Assembly (NCBI RefSeq): GCF_900105245.1
Contig: NZ_FNSZ01000001.1
Span: 4,092,001 to 4,156,000 of the forward strand
Direction of reading: 5' to 3'
Source of the DNA: Streptomyces sp. 1222.5
GTDB taxonomy: Bacteria; Actinomycetota; Actinomycetes; Streptomycetales; Streptomycetaceae
Length of the DNA: 64,000 nucleotides
Positions 1 to 7,689 of this stretch are shown piece after piece (position 1 is the first letter of the stretch; each line of letters begins with the position of its first letter). The translations under genes and the position numbers were made by a program. Under the pieces are notes generated by a model. The model worked only from the letters and a program-made list of their open reading frames with translations, made no database searches and had not been told where the DNA came from.

Positions 1-565
1 CCCTGGCGCCCTTGACGTCCGTCGACGTCGTCAGCCCGGGCCCGAGGTTCAGATCCTTCGCGTCCGCCTTCGGCAGTTCGCCGGCGGGGGTCGACTTGGT
101 GTTCGTCGGGCTCGGCTCGTGGCTCTGGGAGTGGGTCGGGGTGGAGTCCGCCTCGTTGCCGGACTTGTCGTCGTCCGCGTTGCCGTTGATCATCGCCACG
201 CTGATGCCGATGACGACCGCCGCGACCACCGCGATCGCGCCGATCAGCAGGCCCTTGGTGTTGGGGCCGCGACGGCCGCCGTCACCGCCGGACGGGGCCG
301 CCTGCCGGCTCGTCGTGGCACCGCCGGGCAGCGTCTCCGGGGCCTGGTAGTGGGCGTTCGGCTGGCCGTAGGCACCCTGCTGCTGCGGGACGGTCGACTG
401 CTGACCGTACTGGCGCTCGCCGACGGCCCGCACCCTGCTGACCGAGTTCGGATAGCCGTAACCGCCGGACGGCGGCTGCGCTCCCCGGGCCTGGCCGTCT
501 GCGTACAGATAGCCGAACGGGTCGTCGTCCTCGGGCGTGCTCGCGCCGTTGTCGCCGGGCGTCAT
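1..565 (-). CDS. Single-pass membrane protein, C-terminus outside window
   Basis: The gene starts at ATG 565 and runs off the left edge, so only about 188 residues are visible. Residues 1-100 are low-complexity and rich in Gly, Gln, Tyr and Pro. A hydrophobic segment of about 22 residues follows (near 103-126, GAIAVVAAVVIGISVAMI), then a Ser/Thr/Asp/Pro-rich stretch. This is the layout of a Streptomyces protein with a disordered cytoplasmic N-terminus, one membrane segment and an extracellular linker. The extracellular domain that would give the function is not in the window. No function is assigned. Confidence 0.75.
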   Translation of the reverse strand, partial: MTPGDNGASTPEDDDPFGYLYADGQARGAQPPSGGYGYPNSVSRVRAVGERQYGQQSTVPQQQGAYGQPNAHYQAPETLPGGATTSRQAAPSGGDGGRRGPNTKGLLIGAIAVVAAVVIGISVAMINGNADDDKSGNEADSTPTHSQSHEPSPTNTKSTPAGELPKADAKDLNLGPGLTTSTDVKGAR

Positions 566-683
566 CCCTTGGTACTCCTCAGCGGGTGCAGGTGGATGCG
601 GTACAGGTCTGGAATGGCGAGCCTACCCGCTCCGGCTGGCCCAAACGGGTGACTCAGACCGCATCAGCCCACTGACCTGCGGC

Positions 684-2345
684 TCACCCGGCGCGTCGGT
701 GCTGTTTGGGACGAGATCGTTTCTCTACGTACATCCGCTCGTCGGCGGACTTCAACACTTCGTCCGCGGTCATGCCGCAGTGCGCCCATCCGATGCCGAA
801 ACTCGCGCCCACCCGGACGGCCCGCCCCTCGGCCCGGATCGGCTGGATGATCTCGCCTCGCAGCCGTACGGCGAGGTCCTGGGCGTCGGCCCGGCCGAGG
901 CCGTCGGCGAGGATCACGAACTCGTCGCCGCCGAGCCGGGCCACCGTGTCACCGTCCCGGACCTGGCGGGACAACCTGCGGGCCACCTCGATGAGAACCG
1001 CGTCACCCGCGTTGTGCCCGAAGCGGTCGTTGATCGACTTGAAGCCGTCGAGGTCGCAGAAGAGCACCGCGAGTCCCTTGGCCCCGTCGTCCCGGTCGTC
1101 CTCGGGAGCCGCCGTGTGCACATGGTGGTCGAAGGCGTCGAACGCCTGCGCGCCCGGCGGGAAGTCGAAGCCGTGCCCGGCGGGCATGTCGAAGGCGGGG
1201 TGGCCGTAGGCCGCGTCCAGGGACTCCACCACACCGGTGTGCGTGGGCCGCTGGCACAGCCTGGCCGACAGCCGGGAGCGCAGCTCGGCGGAGTTGGGCA
1301 GCCCGGTCAGCGAGTCGTGGGAGGCACGGTGGGCGAGCTGGAGCTCGCGGCGCTTGCGCTCCTCTATGTCCTCGACGTGCGTGAGCAGGAAGCGCGGGCC
1401 GTCGGCGGCGTCCGCGACCACGCTGTTGCGCAGGGACACCCAGACGTAGCTGCCGTCCCTGCGGCCCAGCCGCAGCTCGGCCCGGCCACCCTCCGCCGAG
1501 GTGCGCAGCAGGGTGCCGATGTCCTCGGGGTGGACGAGGTCGGAGAAGGAGTAGCGGCGCATCGCGGAGGCGGGCCGGCCCAGCAGCCGGCACAGGGCGT
1601 CGTTGGTGCGCAGTATGCGGCCGTGCTGGTCGCCGCCCATCTCGGCGATGGCCATGCCGGAGGGGGCGTACTCGAAGGCCTGCCGGAAGGATTCCTCGCT
1701 GGCGCGCAGGGCCTGCTGCTCGCGCTCCAGCCGGACCAGGGCGCGCTGCATGTTCGCACGTAGACGCGCGTTGCTGATCGCGATGGCGGCCTGGAAGGCG
1801 TACATCTGGAGGGCCTCGCGGCCCCAGGCGCCGGGGCGCCGGCCGTTGCGCGGGCGGTCGACGGATATGACGCCGAGCAGTTCGCCGGAGGAGCCGCCCT
1901 GCACGCCGGGGGTGAACATCGGCGCGAAGAGGCGGTCGGAGGGGTGCCACTCGTCCTCGAAGCGCGGCGCGGGCCCGTCGGTGTACCACTGCGGGACGTC
2001 GTCGTCGTCGAGGACCCAGCCCTCGGTGTGCGGTATGAAGACGAGGTCGCCCCAGCGTTCGCCCATGTTCAGCCGTCGGTCCCAGGACTCGCGGGAGCCG
2101 GCCCGGCCGGTGATGAGGGCCTCGGCGGCGGAGTTCCCGGAGAACGCGGCGACCACGAGGTCGCCGTCGCCGTCGGGGCGCACCAGGTTCACGCACGCCA
2201 TCTCGTACCCGAGGGCGTGGACGGCGCCGTCGGCGACTGTCTGCAGTGTGTCCGCCAGGCTGCGTGCCGTGTTCATGTCGGCCATGACCTGGTGCAGCTG
2301 TCGCAGGGACGCAAGGCGGACATACGGCTCCGACTCGGTCTCCAT
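684..2345 (-). CDS. cdgB: Diguanylate cyclase with GAF, PAS and GGDEF domains (CdgB-like)
   Basis: This 553-aa cytoplasmic protein should make cyclic di-GMP from two GTP. A GAF-like domain covers about residues 25-200, followed by a short coiled coil, a PAS domain with PAC motif (about 210-335) and a C-terminal GGDEF domain (about 340-545). The active-site motif LGGDEF is intact near residue 474. An inhibitory I-site RxxD (RDGD) lies five residues upstream, so product inhibition is expected. No EAL domain is present. Length and domain order match S. coelicolor CdgB (SCO4281), which I recall as an AdpA-controlled regulator of development. It is divergent from the flavin reductase gene across a 338-bp intergenic region. 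Confidence 0.92.
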   Translation of the reverse strand: METESEPYVRLASLRQLHQVMADMNTARSLADTLQTVADGAVHALGYEMACVNLVRPDGDGDLVVAAFSGNSAAEALITGRAGSRESWDRRLNMGERWGDLVFIPHTEGWVLDDDDVPQWYTDGPAPRFEDEWHPSDRLFAPMFTPGVQGGSSGELLGVISVDRPRNGRRPGAWGREALQMYAFQAAIAISNARLRANMQRALVRLEREQQALRASEESFRQAFEYAPSGMAIAEMGGDQHGRILRTNDALCRLLGRPASAMRRYSFSDLVHPEDIGTLLRTSAEGGRAELRLGRRDGSYVWVSLRNSVVADAADGPRFLLTHVEDIEERKRRELQLAHRASHDSLTGLPNSAELRSRLSARLCQRPTHTGVVESLDAAYGHPAFDMPAGHGFDFPPGAQAFDAFDHHVHTAAPEDDRDDGAKGLAVLFCDLDGFKSINDRFGHNAGDAVLIEVARRLSRQVRDGDTVARLGGDEFVILADGLGRADAQDLAVRLRGEIIQPIRAEGRAVRVGASFGIGWAHCGMTADEVLKSADERMYVEKRSRPKQHRRAG

Positions 2346-2683
2346 GCTCGCCCTCCCCCCGAGACCTCGCAGCGAATCAAGGGTTGTCGTCGGCGCTTCT
2401 TAGGCGTGGCTCTTCCGGTGCTCTTCGTGGCTTCCCCGCCACTGAATCACAGCGCGCTCCGCACTCGGTACACAGGGTCAACAATTCCTGCCCCTTGTGA
2501 CTCAAGTCACAGGAGAACCTGAACAATTGAGTGGAGTTTATGCGTTTGGTCTGTGTGATTCCTGACCGTAATCCATGCGGATGTGCGCACATGCTGCTCA
2601 CACGGGTCGTCCCCTGGTCCTAGGACCAGCCTCGGCCGGAGGGCCGATGCGGCCTCCGGAGAGCGGAGACTAGCGTTTCCGGC
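2346..2683. promoter_or_regulatory. Divergent intergenic region with three palindromes
   Basis: This 338-bp gap separates two divergent genes and must carry both promoters. Three palindromes are visible: TGTGACT-CA-AGTCACA at 2496-2511, ATGTGCGCACAT at 2581-2592, and the perfect 16-mer CTGGTCCTAGGACCAG at 2614-2629, about 55 bp before the flavin reductase start. They are plausible operators. No regulator is assigned, and no separate coding region is convincing here. Confidence 0.4.
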
Positions 2684-3256
2684 GTGCTGAAGACTCCCTC
2701 ATCCACCGCCCTCGCCGCTTCCGGGCATGCTGAGGGGGTGAGCAACGACGAGTTCCGGGCCGCGATGTCCCGGCTGGCCGCGGGTGTGGTACTGGTGACC
2801 GCGCAGGAACCGCCGCTGGACCCGGACGACCCCGGGTCACCGGCCGTCGAGAGCGTCGGCATGACCGCCACCGCGTTCATGTCGGTCTCCCTGGACCCGC
2901 CGCTGGTGCTGGTCAGCCTGCGCGAGGGCTCCCGCATGGACGACCTGCTCGACGAACAGCCGCTGTGGGCGGTGTCGGTCCTCGCCGAGAGCCAGCGGCA
3001 CATCGCGGGCCGCTTCGCCATGAAGGGCCGCATCAGCGACCGGCTGCTCTTCGAGGACATCGCCCACACCCGCGGCGAGGTCAGTGGCGCCCCGCTGGTG
3101 GGCGGCGCGCTGGCCACCCTGGAGTGCCGTACCGAGGAGCGGGTGGCCGCCGGCGACCACACCCTGGTCATCGGCCGCGTCCTGACCGCGCAGGTACCGA
3201 GCGCGGAGGGCGGCGCACTGCTCTACTTCCGCGGCAGGTACCGCCAGTTGGGCTGA
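2684..3256 (+). CDS. Flavin reductase (FMN-binding split-barrel) family protein
   Basis: The 190-aa product has the flavin reductase-like FMN-binding fold. Its markers are FRAAMSRLAAGVVLVTA near the N-terminus, GMTATAFMSVSLDPPLVLVSL in the middle and a C-terminal strand ending in YFRGRYRQL. Family members reduce FMN or FAD with NAD(P)H, often for a partner monooxygenase. No monooxygenase gene is adjacent, so the partner is unknown. The first start is GTG at 2684; an in-frame GTG about 18 codons later (VSNDEFRAAM) could be the true start, since the first 18 residues are not conserved-looking. Confidence 0.85.
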   Translation: MLKTPSSTALAASGHAEGVSNDEFRAAMSRLAAGVVLVTAQEPPLDPDDPGSPAVESVGMTATAFMSVSLDPPLVLVSLREGSRMDDLLDEQPLWAVSVLAESQRHIAGRFAMKGRISDRLLFEDIAHTRGEVSGAPLVGGALATLECRTEERVAAGDHTLVIGRVLTAQVPSAEGGALLYFRGRYRQLG

Positions 3257-3304
3257 GCCGTATATCCGTGGCCGCACGGTGACCGCCCGGCCTAGGGTGC
3301 GCGG

Positions 3305-3787
3305 ATGACGCTCCACCTGCGAGAAGTGACCCCCGCCAACCTCGACGCCGCCCTCGCCGTCCGTGTGCACCCCCGTCAGGAACACGCGGTCGCCCCGGTC
3401 GTGAAGTCCCTCGCCGAGGCCTACGTGCACCCCGGCGTCGCCTGGCCCCGGCTCGTCATGGACGGCGACCGCCCGGTCGGCTTCCTGATGGCCGCGCTCG
3501 ACATCGACTGGTACGAGGACGGCACCGTGCGCCGTTCCGCGCTGTGGCGGCTCAACATCGCCGCCGGGGAACAGGGCAGGGGCTACGGCCGTTTCGCCGT
3601 CGACTCCGTGGCCGCCGAGGTGCGCCGCCGGGGCGGCACACAGCTGTACGTCACCTGGCACCCCGGCCCGGACGGTCCCGAGGAGTTCTACCTCCGCCTG
3701 GGCTTCCGGAAGAACGGGGAGACGAGCGGGGAGCAAACGGTCGGCGTGCTGGAGTTGGAACCGCCCGCCCGAGCCCGGCCGGCTTGA
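3305..3787 (+). CDS. GNAT-family N-acetyltransferase
   Basis: The 160-aa single-domain protein has the GNAT fold. The acetyl-CoA binding motif A is GEQGRGYGRFAVDSVA near residue 90, preceded by the strand ALWRLNIAA, and the motif B region is EEFYLRLGFRKNGE. It resembles SpeG/RimI-type acetyltransferases but the substrate cannot be read from sequence. The stop codon runs directly into the tandem-repeat block that follows, which it faces convergently with the sigma factor gene. Confidence 0.88.
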   Translation: MTLHLREVTPANLDAALAVRVHPRQEHAVAPVVKSLAEAYVHPGVAWPRLVMDGDRPVGFLMAALDIDWYEDGTVRRSALWRLNIAAGEQGRGYGRFAVDSVAAEVRRRGGTQLYVTWHPGPDGPEEFYLRLGFRKNGETSGEQTVGVLELEPPARARPA

Positions 3788-4176
3788 GTCCAGCCGACCT
3801 GAGTCCGGCCGGGCTGAGTCCGGCCCGCCAGAGACCGGCCGACCTGAGTCCAGCCCGCCTGAGTCCGGCCGGCATGAGTCCGGCCTGCCTGTCCTAGCCG
3901 GGCCCCGCCCGGGCCGCCGGGCCGCCTCGACGGTTCGCTCGCGCTCAGACCGCCCCGACGGTTCGCTCGCGCTCAGACCGCTTCAACCGGCCGCTCGGGC
4001 GCAGAACCGCCCCGACCGGGCTGCTCCTGAGACCGCCCGGACGGGCCGCTTCAGCTCAGAACTCCTCGACCGACCGCTCGCCCCCCCTCAGCTCAGAACT
4101 CCTCGACCGGCCGCTCCCCCTCAGACCGCCCCGAACGGCCGCTCCCCCTCGGACCGCCCCGAACGGCCGCTTCCGC
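3784..4176. repeat. Block of degenerate tandem repeats between convergent genes
   Basis: About 390 bp without a gene, made of two kinds of repeat. From 3784 to about 3895 a 15-bp unit close to CTGAGTCCGGCCGGC is repeated about seven times. From about 3925 to 4176 a longer unit of roughly 28-31 bp with the core GACGGTTCGCTCGCGCTCAG recurs with growing divergence (first two copies nearly identical). The first block is open in the frame of the upstream acetyltransferase region (reading LSPAG/LSPAD) but lies after its stop. It sits between convergent 3' ends. Confidence 0.85.
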
Positions 4177-5070
4177 TCAGACCGGCTCTACGGTCAGTTC
4201 CGCGAGGCGCGCCGGGTCGGTCACGATGTCGACGACCGTGATGCGGTCGGCCGCGAAGGCGAAGGTCAGCACGCGTTCCGGACGGCCGTCGACGAGGACG
4301 ACCAGTCCGGTCGCGCCGTCCACCAGCGCCGGACGCGCGATCCGCGCCAGACGGGCGAAGCTCGCCGCTCCGGCGGCGACCCCCGCCGCGCCACTGGTCA
4401 CGCCGGCCTCGCTGCGCGCCACCACGTCCGGGTCGAGCACCGCGAGCAGCCCGTCGAAGTCCCCGCCCCGGGCGGCGGCCAGGAAGGCGTCGACCACCTC
4501 CCGCTGCCGGGCCAGGTCGGTCTCCGGCGCGTCGGCGCCCCGCACCCGGCGCCGGGCCCGGCTCGCGAGCTGCCGCGCCGCCGCCGGGCTGCGCCCGAGG
4601 ATGCCGCCGATCTCCTCGAAGGGCACCCCGAACAAATCGTGCAGCACGAACGCCAGCCGCTCGGCCGGCGACAGCGTGTCGAGGACGACCAGGAGCGCCA
4701 GCCCGACCGAGTCGGCGAGCACGGCGTCCTGCGCGGGGTCCGGCTCGGCGGACGGTGCCGGACGCCAGGTGTCCAGGGGCTCCTCGCCCCGGGTGCGCCG
4801 CGAGCGCAGCATGTCGAGGCAGACCCGGCCCACCACGGTCGTCAGCCAGCCCCCGAGGTTCTCCACCTCACGCGTGTCGGACCGGTGCAGCCGGAACCAC
4901 GCCTCCTGGACCGCGTCCTCGGCCTCCGCCGCCGAGCCCAGCATCCGGTAGGCCACGGATCGCAGATGCCCCCGGTATCCCTCGAACCGGTCGGCGAGGA
5001 AGTCGCGGTCGGCGCGCCGGTCCCCCTCGTCGTGCCGTTCGCCGTACTGGTCGCTGCCCTCGTCGCTCAT
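4177..5070 (-). CDS. ECF sigma factor with C-terminal SnoaL-like domain (SigJ/ECF41 type)
   Basis: The 297-aa protein has sigma region 2 (YRGHLRSVAYRMLGSAAEAEDAVQEAW, about residues 33-60), region 4 (LSPAERLAFVLHDLFGVPFEEI, about 130-152) and a C-terminal extension of about 110 residues resembling a SnoaL/NTF2-like fold (DVVDAFLAAARGGDFDGLLAVLDPDV type). This layout is typical of SigJ/ECF41 factors, where the extension controls activity in place of a separate anti-sigma factor. ATG 5070 is chosen because upstream in-frame sequence looks non-coding. No ECF41-type COE partner (carboxymuconolactone decarboxylase) is adjacent; an AhpD-like gene occurs far away at 60,871. Confidence 0.88.
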   Translation of the reverse strand: MSDEGSDQYGERHDEGDRRADRDFLADRFEGYRGHLRSVAYRMLGSAAEAEDAVQEAWFRLHRSDTREVENLGGWLTTVVGRVCLDMLRSRRTRGEEPLDTWRPAPSAEPDPAQDAVLADSVGLALLVVLDTLSPAERLAFVLHDLFGVPFEEIGGILGRSPAAARQLASRARRRVRGADAPETDLARQREVVDAFLAAARGGDFDGLLAVLDPDVVARSEAGVTSGAAGVAAGAASFARLARIARPALVDGATGLVVLVDGRPERVLTFAFAADRITVVDIVTDPARLAELTVEPV

Positions 5071-5179
5071 CGGCTGGTCCCGGCCTCTCCGTCGCGTTCC
5101 ATGCTGCTCACTCGCATGACGCGCCGCGGCCCGGGAATGTGACAGCGCACCCGGGCGGGGCGGCGACCGGCCGGACCGG

Positions 5180-5608
5180 TCAGCCCCAGTCCTGCCCGGA
5201 GCGGCCCCGCTTCGTCTGCGCCCGCTGCTTCTTCTCCCGCAGCCGGCGTTCGTTGATGCCGCGCGGGATCCGGGTGGGCTTGCGGGGCTTGGGCGGCGGC
5301 GCGGTGGCCTCCGCGAGCAGGGAGGCGAGGCGCACGGCGGCGGTCTCGCGGTTGCGCCACTGGGAGCGGTGCTCGGAGGCCCGTACGGACACCACGCCGT
5401 CGACGAGCCGCCCGGCCAGCCGCTGGAGCGCCCGCTCCTTCCACACCTCGGGGAGCGCTTCGGTGCGCGCGAGGTCGAAACGGAGCTCCACCTGGGAGTC
5501 ACTCGTGTTGACGTGCTGCCCGCCGGGCCCGGACGACCGCGAGAAACGCCAGATCAGCTCGGCCTCGGGAAGCGAGACCGAGCCGCGGATGAGATAGGGC
5601 CCGGACAT
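5180..5608 (-). CDS. ArfB/YaeJ-like peptidyl-tRNA hydrolase (GGQ protein)
   Basis: This small class-I release-factor-like protein (142 aa from ATG 5608; 145 aa if ATG 5617 is used) carries the catalytic GGQ motif in the context GPGGQHVNTSDSQVELRF. Its C-terminal tail is basic, rich in Arg and Lys (KPRKPTRIPRGINERRLREKKQ). It lacks the codon-recognition domain of RF1/RF2. ArfB proteins insert the basic tail into the empty mRNA channel and release peptides from stalled ribosomes. The gene stands alone, with 109 bp between it and the sigma factor gene start. Confidence 0.88.
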   Translation of the reverse strand: MSGPYLIRGSVSLPEAELIWRFSRSSGPGGQHVNTSDSQVELRFDLARTEALPEVWKERALQRLAGRLVDGVVSVRASEHRSQWRNRETAAVRLASLLAEATAPPPKPRKPTRIPRGINERRLREKKQRAQTKRGRSGQDWG

Positions 5609-5777
5609 GTGTCCCATGTTCCCGGGCCCGCCCGCCCCACGTCACCCGGTTTTCGCCGGTGCGGGTAAAAAAGGTAAAGGGACCCGGAACCACGGGTACC
5701 CCCCTCGACGTTGTTCCCGGTGACGGTAGCTTCGTCGGCACACATGTGCAGGGACATCTAAGGAAGGGACTCCCAAC

Positions 5778-6353
5778 ATGGCTGTAAGCCTGTCCAAGGG
5801 TGGCAACGTCTCGCTCACCAAGGAGGCTCCGGGCCTGACCGCCGTCACCGTGGGCCTCGGCTGGGACGTCCGCACCACCACCGGCACGGACTTCGACCTG
5901 GACGCGTCCGCCATCGCGGTCAACACGCAGGGCAAGGTCTACTCGGACGCGCACTTCGTCTTCTTCAACAACAAGCAGACCCCGGACAACTCCATCGTCC
6001 ACACCGGTGACAACCGCACGGGTGAAGGCGCGGGCGACGACGAGGCGATCAACGTCAACCTGGCCGCGCTCCCGGCCGACATCGACAAGATCGTCTTCCC
6101 GGTCTCCATCTACGACGCCGAGAACCGCGGCCAGAACTTCGGCCAGGTCCGCAACGCCTACATCCGCATCGTCAACCAGGCCGGCGGCGCCGAGATCGCG
6201 CGGTACGACCTCTCCGAGGACGCCGCGACCGAGACGGCCATGGTCTTCGGCGAGCTGTACCGCAACGGCGCGGAGTGGAAGTTCCGCGCGGTGGGCCAGG
6301 GCTACGCCTCGGGCCTGGTCGGCATCGCCCAGGACTTCGGCGTGAACGTCTGA
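5778..6353 (+). CDS. TerD-family tellurium-resistance/stress protein
   Basis: The 191-aa protein is a single TerD domain. The start VSLSKGGNVSLTKE, the core VGLGWDVR...FDLDASAI and the acidic metal-site segment with FNNKQTPDNSIVHTGDNRTGEGAGDDE are diagnostic. TerD proteins bind calcium through the acidic residues and act in envelope or phage stress responses. Streptomyces carry many paralogs, so the exact role here is open. The ribosome-binding site AAGGAAGGGA lies about 8 bp before ATG 5778. A hairpin terminator follows at 6398. Confidence 0.93.
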   Translation: MAVSLSKGGNVSLTKEAPGLTAVTVGLGWDVRTTTGTDFDLDASAIAVNTQGKVYSDAHFVFFNNKQTPDNSIVHTGDNRTGEGAGDDEAINVNLAALPADIDKIVFPVSIYDAENRGQNFGQVRNAYIRIVNQAGGAEIARYDLSEDAATETAMVFGELYRNGAEWKFRAVGQGYASGLVGIAQDFGVNV

Positions 6354-6397
6354 GCCCCGCCCGGCTCTTCGCCGAGGGGGACACCCCGGCACCGACG

Positions 6398-6432
6398 GAA
6401 GCCCCGGCCACGAGTTCCACGGCCGGGGCTCC
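6398..6432 (+). terminator. Hairpin terminator after terD-like gene
   Basis: A 9-bp perfect GC stem (GCCCCGGCC with GGCCGGGGC) closes an 11-nt loop. It lies 45 bp after the TerD stop codon. No T-run follows, as is usual in Streptomyces. Confidence 0.6.
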
Positions 6433-6499
6433 CGGCGTTCCCGGCCGCCCCGCGAAAAGCCCTGGGGGCCCGCGGACACCCGGCGATAGGTTGCCGGGC

Positions 6500-7444
6500 A
6501 TGATGCTCGAGCCCCTGGTCTCCGGCCAGGACATCCCGGTCCCGCTGCTCGGCGAGCTCACCGCGCTGTACGCGTCCAACCGCGCGTACCAGCGGCTCAG
6601 CGGCGACTTCCCCGACCCGGACGACATCCGGCCGGGGCAGGTGGCGGACGCGCTGGCCGGGGAACTGGCCGTGCCGGGCGCCGAGGTGCTGGTGGCCCGT
6701 GTTGAGGACGGGCGGCTCGTCGGGATCGCGATCACGCTGGCCCACCACCCCGACCCCGCCGACCCGGACCCGTGGATCGGGCTGCTCATGGTGGACGCGG
6801 CGGAGCACGGCAAGGGCCACGGCCGCACCCTCGCGGAACTCCTCGAGAACCGCTTCCGTGCGGAGGGCCGCGCCGCCGTACGCCTCGCCGTCCTCGACGG
6901 CGACCCCGGTGCCCTGGCCTTCTGGACCTCGCTCGGCTACCGGGTGATCGCCCACCGCCCCGACCGGGCCCTCGGCCGCCCCTGCGCCGTCCTGCGCAAG
7001 GTGCTGCACCGCACCCCCCGGCGGGCGGCCCGGATCGCCGTCGTGGACCCCGAGGGCGCAGTCCTGCTGCTGCGGTACGACAACACGGAGGTCGGCGTCC
7101 ACTGGGCGCTGCCCGGCGGAGGCCTGGAGCCCGGCGAGACCCCGCGCGAGGGCGCCCTGCGCGAGCTGGCCGAGGAGACCGGCTGGGGCGACCTGGAGCC
7201 CGGCCCGCTGCTGTGCACCTGGGAACACGACTTCACGCACACGGGAGTTCCCGTCCGCCAGCACGAGCACGTCTACGTCACCCGCGGCCCGCGCCGCGAC
7301 CCGGCCGGACCCGAGGTCGCCGCCGCGCACGCCACCGACCTCATCCTCGAATGGCGCTGGTGGAGCAGGCGGGAACTGGCGGAGGAGCGGGAGCCGGTCT
7401 GGCCGCCGGACCTCGCCCGGCTGCTGGACGAGTGGGAGGCGTGA
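6500..7444 (+). CDS. GNAT acetyltransferase - Nudix hydrolase fusion
   Basis: The 314-aa protein joins two domains. Residues about 1-170 are a GNAT domain, with the acetyl-CoA loop AEHGKGHGRTLAELLENRF and the late strand ALAFWTSLGYRVIAHRP. Residues about 175-314 are a Nudix domain, with an intact Nudix box GGGLEPGETPREGALRELAE followed by ETGW, so the metal-binding REXXEE glutamates are present. The fusion suggests one protein that both acetylates a small molecule and hydrolyses a nucleotide-linked compound. The substrate is unknown. The start at 6500 (ATG ATG) is chosen because upstream residues are Pro/Ala-rich filler overlapping the terminator. Confidence 0.85.
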   Translation: MMLEPLVSGQDIPVPLLGELTALYASNRAYQRLSGDFPDPDDIRPGQVADALAGELAVPGAEVLVARVEDGRLVGIAITLAHHPDPADPDPWIGLLMVDAAEHGKGHGRTLAELLENRFRAEGRAAVRLAVLDGDPGALAFWTSLGYRVIAHRPDRALGRPCAVLRKVLHRTPRRAARIAVVDPEGAVLLLRYDNTEVGVHWALPGGGLEPGETPREGALRELAEETGWGDLEPGPLLCTWEHDFTHTGVPVRQHEHVYVTRGPRRDPAGPEVAAAHATDLILEWRWWSRRELAEEREPVWPPDLARLLDEWEA

Positions 7445-7689
7445 CCCGCCGCCCGCTGTGACACCGCACACCTCAAGTGCGCTGTACGACACGTAAGTCG
7501 ACCGGCACTGCCGACGTCCGGACAGCGGTTCTCGCCGCCCGCCTTCCGGACACGAACACGTAAAGTTTTGTCAGTAACCTGTCAAAAAATGGGTTGCCGG
7601 TGTCACTCTCTCCTCGCCGCCGCAGCGCTGTACATCCCCTGCGTTCCGCCTGTGTCCCCACCCCACGGGACCAGTCCGAAGGAGATCGA

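Noticed and set aside
119..1763. Long plus-strand frames over the left membrane protein and cdgB
   Set aside because: They are frame shadows: Arg/Gly/Ala-rich translations with no domain, opposite to genes with clear motifs.
3784..4176. Possible CRISPR array in the tandem repeats
   Set aside because: Units are head-to-tail without unique spacers and diverge gradually, which is minisatellite behaviour.
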